A DNA stretch of 64,000 bases from Chloroflexia bacterium SDU3-3 (lineage in GTDB: Bacteria > Chloroflexota > Chloroflexia > Chloroflexales > Roseiflexaceae), in NCBI GenBank assembly GCA_009268125.1, contig WBOU01000007.1, positions 248,001 through 312,000 of the forward strand, read 5' to 3'. The position numbers and the translations under genes were made by a program. Numbering within the stretch: position 1 is the first letter of the stretch; each line of letters opens with the position of its first letter. Shown one piece after another: positions 37,501-44,291 of this stretch. The notes beneath the pieces were generated by a model that saw only the letters and a list, made by a program, of their open reading frames with translations, had not been told where the DNA came from and searched no databases.

Positions 37501-39564
37501 CTATATTCCGACGCAGCTCAGGCTATGGACGACCACCCCCTGAGCCTGCACATCGAAGATGCTCGCTGGCGGCTGGTTGAGCGTGATGGTGGTGAACGTC
37601 GACTCGGACTCGGGGCCAGTCGTGGGGCTAAAGAGCTCCCAGAACGCCTTGGGCTGGCCGAGGTAGAGATAGGTGTGAAAGGGCCTCGTGCGCTCTATCG
37701 CCACCAGATTCCCCTGCACCACCTTGGCATCCCCATCGTACACGGTTGCCACCAGCTCGCGCGGCTTGCCGATCGCAGCGGTGATCGGGTAGTGCATCTC
37801 TAGCTCAAGGTCGAGCACGCGGCAGGTGGCTGGCGCGGCGAGTGTGAAGGTCTGCCCCTGCGGCGTCATCTGGGTCTGGAAGGTAATCGGGCGCGCTCCC
37901 AGGGCCTTCGGCTGCGTGCGCGGGTGCAGCACAATATACCCGCTGCGGTAGATCTCGGGCGTTTTTAGCTCGAAATGCTCTAGGATGTACCGGAAGATCC
38001 GCGGCACCCGCGAGATATTCTGCACGCCGTCGACCCCACCCACACTTCGCCCGTCCATTCCATAGATGATCTCGACCGATTCCTGCTGGCGCTGGATCAC
38101 ATCGACATAATGGTCTTGCAGCAGCTCGGTATGCGCCGAGTAGGTCTGGAGGATCGGCGCGAGCGAGCGGCGCCCGCTGGCCATAGCTATCACATTATCG
38201 TAGGGGAAGCTGACGACCTGCGTGCCAGGGCCAAGCGCCTGCTGAAGCGGCTCTGGCGCGATCCACTCGGGCTGCACCGCAGGCTCGTGGACCTCGCGCC
38301 ATTTGGTGCGCAGGCTCAGATCGCCATTCAGGATCTGGCCGATCTGCTGCACTGTGCTCACCTGCACATTTGGCCAGTAGAGCAGCACCACGGCCAGCAT
38401 TGCCAGGCCCATGTAGCGCAGCGGCGAGCGCCAGCTGCTCAGGCAGATAAGCACAAGGAAAAAGAAGATCAGCGGCGAGCACGCCATGATGATATGTCCG
38501 GTGTCGCTGCGCACCAGCGTGCTCTTCAGGTTCAGCGCGGCGGCGACCCCAAGCCCAAGGATGAGGTGGGCGTGAGCGCGTGGGGCGCGCCACAGCATCC
38601 ACATGGCGGCCAGTGCGCAGAACACGATCAGCACCAGCAGCATGAGCGAGGCTTTTTCGCCCAGTGACCAGGGGGTAGACATCGTATAGTTGTAGCCGGT
38701 CATGATCGCCCCGGTGTAGCGCACATAGTCGAATGCCCGGTAGGCTGGCGAGCTGATCTGGAACACAACCTCTAGGATGCCATTCAGGGTTAGAAAGCTG
38801 CCGAGGCACATGGCTAGGCTGCTGGCATACACCTGCCAATGGTGCAGGTGCTGCAAGATGCGGGCGCGCGGCAGCGCCGCCAGCACACTGAGCACCCCTA
38901 GCAACCCGCAGGCGGCCACGATCGTGTAGACCCCGATCTCGCTGGTCATCAGCTGGGCGATAAAGCAGCTGATACCGGCCAGCGCGCTCTGCCAGCGCCG
39001 CCGCGATGGGGGCGCATCTAGCGCCCGGATCAGCAGCGCCATGCTGAACAGCACCATAGCCTGGCGCATGTTCAGCACCCCATCCAGCAAGAAGCCCACG
39101 CAGAAGATCAGCGCCGCCCAGTGCCAGCGGATCTGCGACACGAGCATGATCGCGAGGCTGAACAGGAATACGCCGGTGATCTCGAACATGAGATAGCCGG
39201 TGCTAAAGCCGTTGATTACCGAGGAGTTCCCGCGCAGCAGCACGCCGAGCGACATGATCAGCTGCGAGAGCGGCCCATAGGTGAAATAGGTGTCGCGCCC
39301 CATGATATTGCCCTGCCGCAGCTGATTCTCAAGCTCCAGAAACCAGCTGGGGTCAAGCCCAAGATCTTGCGGTGTCAGCCTGGTGCGTATGCGTAGAAAC
39401 AGCAGAAGGATTGCTACTGCGCTTAATAGGGCGAGGATGGCGAGCTTGGCGATAGCGTTATTCAAGAGAATATGGCTGATTTTGGCGCGGGCGTTGGTAA
39501 CAAGTGCGCTGTCATGAGCTTGAGTGGTTTCCGTATTCAAGATATCACCTTTAGATTCGAGCAC
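37501..39564 (-). CDS. Polytopic membrane protein of unknown function in glycan block
   Basis: 687 aa. A hydrophilic start, about ten to twelve helices up to residue 400, then a soluble C-terminal domain (about 430-687). The first loop contains GLDPSWFLELENQLRQGNIMGRD and TYFTYGPLSQL, a pattern seen in uncharacterised bacterial membrane proteins near glycan genes. The catalytic acidic pair of GT-C enzymes is less clear here. The GTG at 39564 lacks a ribosome site; a TTG nine codons in, after AAGGTGAT, is a likely alternative. I do not recognise the family. Confidence 0.6.
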   Translation of the reverse strand: MLESKGDILNTETTQAHDSALVTNARAKISHILLNNAIAKLAILALLSAVAILLLFLRIRTRLTPQDLGLDPSWFLELENQLRQGNIMGRDTYFTYGPLSQLIMSLGVLLRGNSSVINGFSTGYLMFEITGVFLFSLAIMLVSQIRWHWAALIFCVGFLLDGVLNMRQAMVLFSMALLIRALDAPPSRRRWQSALAGISCFIAQLMTSEIGVYTIVAACGLLGVLSVLAALPRARILQHLHHWQVYASSLAMCLGSFLTLNGILEVVFQISSPAYRAFDYVRYTGAIMTGYNYTMSTPWSLGEKASLMLLVLIVFCALAAMWMLWRAPRAHAHLILGLGVAAALNLKSTLVRSDTGHIIMACSPLIFFFLVLICLSSWRSPLRYMGLAMLAVVLLYWPNVQVSTVQQIGQILNGDLSLRTKWREVHEPAVQPEWIAPEPLQQALGPGTQVVSFPYDNVIAMASGRRSLAPILQTYSAHTELLQDHYVDVIQRQQESVEIIYGMDGRSVGGVDGVQNISRVPRIFRYILEHFELKTPEIYRSGYIVLHPRTQPKALGARPITFQTQMTPQGQTFTLAAPATCRVLDLELEMHYPITAAIGKPRELVATVYDGDAKVVQGNLVAIERTRPFHTYLYLGQPKAFWELFSPTTGPESESTFTTITLNQPPASIFDVQAQGVVVHSLSCVGI

Positions 39565-39662
39565 GTATGCTTGGTGCCGTAATGCGCCGCGCTATTGTAT
39601 CGCATGCTGGTTTTGCCCATGCGAGGTTGCACATACGCGACAAAAAGATGATACCGCACCAA

Positions 39663-39696
39663 CAAAAATCCCCGGAGCTGTGTTGGCTCCGGGGAT
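39663..39696 (-). terminator. Terminator after the repeat-containing secreted protein
   Basis: Exact 11-pair stem ATCCCCGGAGC / GCTCCGGGGAT, 7-base loop, followed on the minus strand by TTTTGTT. Confidence 0.85.
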
Positions 39697-39728
39697 CTGC
39701 GGCCTAGTGGGTGGGGGGTGGGGGTGGG

Positions 39729-41231
39729 CTAGTGCGATACGAGCACGGGGGTTGCGCTATAGCGGCCAACCGAATCGGTCCCATCGTTGGCCACGCCGTA
39801 GATGTAGTAGGTGCCTGCCGCTACCCCGCTGGTGTTCCAGGTGCAGGTATTGCCGCTGGGAGTCACAGGTGCGGGCACTTTGCCGATCGCAAGGGGTAGG
39901 TAGACCTTGTTATCTCCTGCGGCGGCAACCGTCGTGGTCTTGCAGGTGATGGCATTTGGCTGATTCGACCCAACAGGGCTCGCCACATAGTACCACTGGA
40001 CCTGCGGCGTTGAGCCATCGGCGTCGCTCAGGGTATAGCGGATGTCATAGGAGGCGTTTGCCGTGCTATCGCCGGTGAGCATGATATAGTCGATGCCAAA
40101 TGGCCGCGCCGATGAGAACTCATGGGGGTCAAAGCGGAACACCACAGGGTTACTTTGCGACCAAGCGATATTGCTGCCGTTGGTGCTTTCCGTCTTCAGT
40201 GCCCTCAGGTCGAATGAGACAGTGTGGTAGCCCTCGTAGACAACGATATCGGTGGATGTGGTGCTGTGCTCGGGGATATCGCTCCACCATATAAAGCGGG
40301 CAACCGAGCCATTGACGGTGTCGATATTGCCGGAGACCGAAAATCGGTATGTTAGGTACTTATATTTGCTTGGGTTGATTGGGCCAGCGAGGTGCAGATG
40401 CATGTGCGGGTCACCGGATGTGTTTGTCCCACTCAGCACGCCATTGTTGAATGATACGTTGGTGATATTGTCAAAGAAGCTAACATCAGCGCTGTCGTTC
40501 ATGTCCCAAGGGTTGCCCAGCTCGGTTGCCGCATAGTCGGGGCCGCTGATATAGCTGGGCGCGGTGATGTTGAAGACCGGGATGTTGTTGTCGGGAGCGC
40601 TCGGGGCCTGGGTGGAGAGCCGGATATAGTCGATCTCGAAGGCCACCCCAGCGGAGGCATGCGGATCAAAGTACAGCCCCTGGACCGACCCCGTCCATTT
40701 ACTGCTGGCTCCCAGGTCAAAGGTGATCACGCTTGTGCCCGCATTGAAGGTCTTGAAGCCTTGCCCCGAGGTCTCTACCCAGCCGTTGAACTCGGCGTTG
40801 GTTCCGATCTGCCAGTAGACATTCGCGTACGAGGTCGCGCTGACATTCATCTTGATAGTTAGGTAGCGGTATTTGCTGGTGTCAATCGGTCGGTAGCCGC
40901 CCTCTGGCCGCACGGGGTTGACATTGTTATGCGAGGGCACCAACAGCGTCACGCGGGCATCGCCGCCGGTTGTCCCCTTCAGTTTGCCATTTTCGAAGCG
41001 CAGGTTGCTGATCTGCCCGTTGTCGCGGGTGTACTCGTAGGCGATGTCAAGCGTGCTGTCCATGTCCCATGGGTTGCCTAGCTCGGTGGCGGCGTAGTCC
41101 TGGCCCTGGTTGGCCGAGATCGTGGCCGATGGTGTTTCCTGCTGGGCTTGGGCTGCTGCCTGGGGAAGCACAAGTACCATGGCCGCGAGCGCTGCAATGG
41201 CGAGATTGCGGTGGCTAGTTGGCAGTCTCAC
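39729..41231 (-). CDS. Secreted protein with two tandem beta-sandwich-like repeats
   Basis: 500 aa. Signal peptide ending near Ala30. Two homologous modules follow: about 43-205 and 229-390. Each opens with DYAATELGNPWDM and includes a sheet-rich pattern (YRYLTIKMNV / YKYLTYRFSV; VITFDLGA / TVSFDLRA) ending in FDPH...IDYIRL / IDYIMLTG. This looks like a carbohydrate-binding or jelly-roll fold, but I cannot name the family. The C-terminal part (about 395-500) has a fibronectin-like start and contains NKVYLPLAIGK. Start is a GTG with AAAGGATG upstream. It lies beside the GH99-like gene, so a role in glycan binding outside the cell is plausible. Confidence 0.75.
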   Translation of the reverse strand: MRLPTSHRNLAIAALAAMVLVLPQAAAQAQQETPSATISANQGQDYAATELGNPWDMDSTLDIAYEYTRDNGQISNLRFENGKLKGTTGGDARVTLLVPSHNNVNPVRPEGGYRPIDTSKYRYLTIKMNVSATSYANVYWQIGTNAEFNGWVETSGQGFKTFNAGTSVITFDLGASSKWTGSVQGLYFDPHASAGVAFEIDYIRLSTQAPSAPDNNIPVFNITAPSYISGPDYAATELGNPWDMNDSADVSFFDNITNVSFNNGVLSGTNTSGDPHMHLHLAGPINPSKYKYLTYRFSVSGNIDTVNGSVARFIWWSDIPEHSTTSTDIVVYEGYHTVSFDLRALKTESTNGSNIAWSQSNPVVFRFDPHEFSSARPFGIDYIMLTGDSTANASYDIRYTLSDADGSTPQVQWYYVASPVGSNQPNAITCKTTTVAAAGDNKVYLPLAIGKVPAPVTPSGNTCTWNTSGVAAGTYYIYGVANDGTDSVGRYSATPVLVSH

Positions 41232-41264
41232 AGTTCATCCTTTCATGATATATGCTAGTTGGGC

Positions 41265-41289
41265 AGGGGCCATACTGTCTATGGCCCCT
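41265..41289. other. Hairpin between GH99-like and secreted-repeat genes
   Basis: Exact 10-pair inverted repeat AGGGGCCATA / TATGGCCCCT with a 5-base loop. No T-run follows on either strand, so an mRNA-stabilising or attenuating hairpin is as likely as a terminator. Confidence 0.5.
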
Positions 41290-41305
41290 GTGTATGGCTA
41301 CACTA

Positions 41306-42904
41306 TTACTTCTTGCCGGTCAGCTCGCGCCCAAGCAGGCCAAGCAGCACGGCGTAGGGGGTGCCCTCGTTCTCGGGGTGGTACTCGAAGCGGGCGCGCT
41401 CGAAGTGCTGGGTCAGGTAGGTCTGCCCATCGGTGGGGCTCTGCTCCATCACCGCCTCGGAGAGCGGCATGCCGAACAGGGCCAGGCTCTCGTTGAAGCT
41501 TTTGCCGCCGCGCCCGTCGAACTCCAGCCCGTGGCTAGACCAGTAGGCCCAGAACTGCGGCGCGATGGCGTGGCCGGTGTCGGCGAAGTAGTGCGCGGCG
41601 CTCGGGTCGGCCTTGCCGAATTGCGTCCAGTCGCGGCCCTCGGCCCCAAGTTTGGCCGCGCCCAGCCGCCCCAGCAGCACATCGTAGGGGCGGGCGTTCT
41701 CGGGGTGCAGCTCCAGCCGGTTGCGCTCGAACCACTGCACCTGGGTGGCCTTGCCCTCAACGCTCTCCTCGTACTGGCCGGTGATCGGGTAGCCGAACAC
41801 GGGCAGGCCGCCGTTCTGCTGCCAGTACTCTAGGATGCGCCCGCAGACGTTGAAGCCAGTCTCAGGGAAGCTGCGGCAGTTTTGGTTGGCGGGCTGCTGG
41901 GGCGCGGCGGTGGGCGCGGGGGCCTGGCCCACCTGGGAGCGGAACTTATCGCTCAGCTCTTTGGTGAGCCGTAGGTAGAGGTCGCCGTACTGCTCGGATG
42001 GCTCGATGTGCGATCCCTCGAAGAACTCGTTGAAGCTGGTCAGCACCACGGCGGCGGCGTTTTTGTCGATGGCGGTCTGCCAGGTGCCGCGGTAGTAGCT
42101 GCCGTTCTCACGGTCGCGCTGGTGGCCGTTACGCACCTTGATGTCGTTGTAGCCCGGCATCACAGTGGCGATGAACGGGCGGCTCTGGCCGTGGCTGCTG
42201 TTGTAGCTGGCCAGCCTGCCGCCGTACGAGTTCATGGCCGCGCCCGGCGAGCGCTCCCAGGTGATGTCGAAGTAGTAGACGGCGTCGAACGCATCGAGGT
42301 AGCTGAAGTTGTCGCTGCCGCCAAACCAGTACTGGCCGCGCCCGCTGTCGGCGCGGTCGCGCAGGGTCTTCCAGGTATCTGGCCCGCCCAGCGAGTTGAG
42401 CCCGAAGAAGAACAGCGCTGGCTTGCCCTGGAAGCTGAAGTAGCTCGGGCGGCTCATGAAGTCGCGCTGGACCACGCCGATGGCGCTGGTGAGCGCATCC
42501 ACCGAGTTGAGCGAGGCCCACGCCGCCTGTTCGGGCATGATGATGACCTTGATGTCGCGCCCGCTCTCCTCGATCAGGTCCATCAGGCGGCGGCAGCGTT
42601 TGTTGATACGGTCTTCATCTGGCCCGAACCACGCGCAGATCAGCGCGTCGATCCCGGCGTCATCGGCCTGCTGGATGTGGCGGCGGATGGTCGCGTCGTC
42701 GCCGCCGCTGTACTTGGGCGCGGCCACGTCGCTCATGCGGTCGTAGCTCCAGTCGCTTGGCTCATACCATGGGTAGTAGAAGGCCATCACCGGCCGATCG
42801 GATGCGGCCTGGGCCTGGGGCACCTGCGCGGGCGCGGCGGCCCCGATCAGAAGTATCAGGGCGCTGATCGACATCAGCCAGCGGCGTAGCGTTGCTGCTT
42901 GCAT
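41306..42904 (-). CDS. Secreted GH99/GH71-like glycoside hydrolase with LGFP-like repeats
   Basis: 532 aa. Signal peptide (about 1-33). The catalytic part (about 37-310) has VMAFYYPWYEP, HIQQADDAGIDALICAWFG and the late motif SFNEFFEGSHIEPS, as in family 99 endo-mannosidase-like and related hydrolases. A Pro/Ala linker leads to two LGFP-like repeats (about 345-530), each with a ..GR.LEYWQQNGGLPVFGYPIT-type core and QWFERNRLELHPEN or HFERARFEYHPEN. Such repeats are common in extracellular Chloroflexota proteins. AAAGGAC supports the ATG. Likely trims or remodels an extracellular mannose-type glycan; the exact linkage is not predictable. Confidence 0.82.
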   Translation of the reverse strand: MQAATLRRWLMSISALILLIGAAAPAQVPQAQAASDRPVMAFYYPWYEPSDWSYDRMSDVAAPKYSGGDDATIRRHIQQADDAGIDALICAWFGPDEDRINKRCRRLMDLIEESGRDIKVIIMPEQAAWASLNSVDALTSAIGVVQRDFMSRPSYFSFQGKPALFFFGLNSLGGPDTWKTLRDRADSGRGQYWFGGSDNFSYLDAFDAVYYFDITWERSPGAAMNSYGGRLASYNSSHGQSRPFIATVMPGYNDIKVRNGHQRDRENGSYYRGTWQTAIDKNAAAVVLTSFNEFFEGSHIEPSEQYGDLYLRLTKELSDKFRSQVGQAPAPTAAPQQPANQNCRSFPETGFNVCGRILEYWQQNGGLPVFGYPITGQYEESVEGKATQVQWFERNRLELHPENARPYDVLLGRLGAAKLGAEGRDWTQFGKADPSAAHYFADTGHAIAPQFWAYWSSHGLEFDGRGGKSFNESLALFGMPLSEAVMEQSPTDGQTYLTQHFERARFEYHPENEGTPYAVLLGLLGRELTGKK

Positions 42905-43109
42905 ATGGGTCAGTCCTTTAGTTTATTCCAAAACGGGAGTGCGTGGTTTCGGGCAGAAGCGGGCGATCTGCGGTTGTTCATATCATAGGGGATGGTATCA
43001 GCCCGATCTGCTTTCAACAATAGCTCTGCGGTACCACCATATGCTAGGTGTTGAGCGGCGTGGTAGGTGGACGGGCCGGATGGAGGGGGATGCGGGGAGA
43101 AACATGCTA

Positions 43110-43116
43110 TACTCTT
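43110..43116 (+). promoter_or_regulatory. -10-like element TATACT before the DUF488 gene
   Basis: GCTATACT about 40 bases upstream of the GTG start; the same form precedes the M23 peptidase gene. No -35 is evident. Confidence 0.35.
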
Positions 43117-43152
43117 CGGCACCGTCGGTATTGTACACGAAAAAGTACGGAT

Positions 43153-43641
43153 GTGCGGATCGATCTTTTTTCAATTGGCCACTCAAATGGCGATCTGGGG
43201 CAGCTTGTGGCCCTGCTCGATATGCACCAGATCGCGACGGTATGCGACGTGCGCAGCGTGCCCTATAGCAAGTACACCCCGCAGTTCAACCGCGAGGCGC
43301 TGGCCGAGGCGCTGCCCGCGCTGGGTATCTCGTACCACTGGCTGGGGGCGGCGCTGGGCGGCATGCCGCAGGACGCTGGGCTTCGCCTGCCCGATGGCAG
43401 CGCCGACTACGAGAAGATCCTGGCGTTGCCTGGGTTTGATCGTGCGCTGGGGCAGCTGATGGCCTTCGGTCGGCGCGCGCCGACCGCGTTCATGTGTGGC
43501 GAGGCCGACTACCGCGGCTGCCACCGCCACAAGCTGCTGACGCCCGCGCTTATCCGCCAGGGCTGCGCGGTCGCGCATATCATGGCCGATGGCCGCCTGG
43601 AGCCTGGCCAGATCATGCCGCAGCAGATGAGCATGTTCTGA
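43153..43641 (+). CDS. DUF488 family protein
   Basis: 162 aa from the GTG at 43153, where the family fold begins (IDLFSIGHSNGDL). Family hallmarks: GHSN, the Cys-Asp-Val-Arg loop TVCDVRSVPYSKYTPQFN, and CGEADYRGCHRHKL near the C-terminus, with conserved Cys and His that hint at a metal or redox site. Biochemical role unknown for the family. Upstream codons in the frame are not conserved-looking, so a longer start is unlikely. First gene of a plus-strand run. Confidence 0.85.
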   Translation: MRIDLFSIGHSNGDLGQLVALLDMHQIATVCDVRSVPYSKYTPQFNREALAEALPALGISYHWLGAALGGMPQDAGLRLPDGSADYEKILALPGFDRALGQLMAFGRRAPTAFMCGEADYRGCHRHKLLTPALIRQGCAVAHIMADGRLEPGQIMPQQMSMF

Positions 43642-43678
43642 TCACTGCTGGGCTTTTTGAACCACTGGTGAGGCTTCG

Positions 43679-44233
43679 ATGAGGTTTTCGCTCTATCGTC
43701 TGTGCTGCCTGCTGGCGCTGTGTGCGCTGCTGGGATCGTGCGCCGCCGCGCCCGAGGAGAATACCCACACCTTCGGCGGCGGCGTGAACCCTGAGGGGGT
43801 GACGGAGAATTTTTTTGAGGATTTTGACAAGACTCTGAAAGATCCCGATATCCAGAATAAAGAGGTTCGCTCGCGCTGGGTGGCCATCCTATCTGACTAC
43901 TTCGCGCCAGCAGAGCGTGAGGATCAGCGGATCGCGCTTTCCACCATGCTGGCCACCTATGCCCGCCAGATGCAGGAGGAGGTCGGGCCAGGCGAGGAGT
44001 TCAAGATCGAGATCCGCTATGGCGCGTTTCGCCAACTGTCGAACACCGGCGACTACGCGCTGGTGCAGGTGGAGAAGGGCAGCATCTACTGGCAGGTGCT
44101 GCGCAACGGCTACCTGATCGATGAGCAGGAGACCCCGCTCAGCAGGATTATCGGGCGGGATGATAATACGGTCCCCACCATCCGCGTGGGCGACAACTGG
44201 TTTCTGACCGAGAACTACGAGCCGCCATCGTAA
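43679..44233 (+). CDS. Small lipoprotein of unknown function
   Basis: 184 aa. A short hydrophobic signal ends in the lipobox LLGSC, so Cys21 is the probable lipid attachment site. The mature part is acidic (HTFGGGVNPEGVTENFFEDF) and ends in a small alpha/beta region (FKIEIRYGAFRQLSNTGDYALVQVEKG) of the kind seen in NTF2-like or lipoprotein LpqH-size domains. I do not recognise the family. GTGAGG upstream of the ATG; 37 bases after the DUF488 gene. Confidence 0.75.
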   Translation: MRFSLYRLCCLLALCALLGSCAAAPEENTHTFGGGVNPEGVTENFFEDFDKTLKDPDIQNKEVRSRWVAILSDYFAPAEREDQRIALSTMLATYARQMQEEVGPGEEFKIEIRYGAFRQLSNTGDYALVQVEKGSIYWQVLRNGYLIDEQETPLSRIIGRDDNTVPTIRVGDNWFLTENYEPPS

Positions 44234-44253
44234 CGCGGCGCACGCATGTTCGG

Positions 44254-44259
44254 TATAAC
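44254..44259 (+). promoter_or_regulatory. -10-like element before recQ
   Basis: TATAAC in the context CATGTTCGGTATAA, identical over 14 bases to the sequence ahead of the thioredoxin-like gene at 9486-9499. Confidence 0.4.
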
Positions 44260-44291
44260 GCCCAGATACGAGCGTGAGCCGAGGGACGAGT

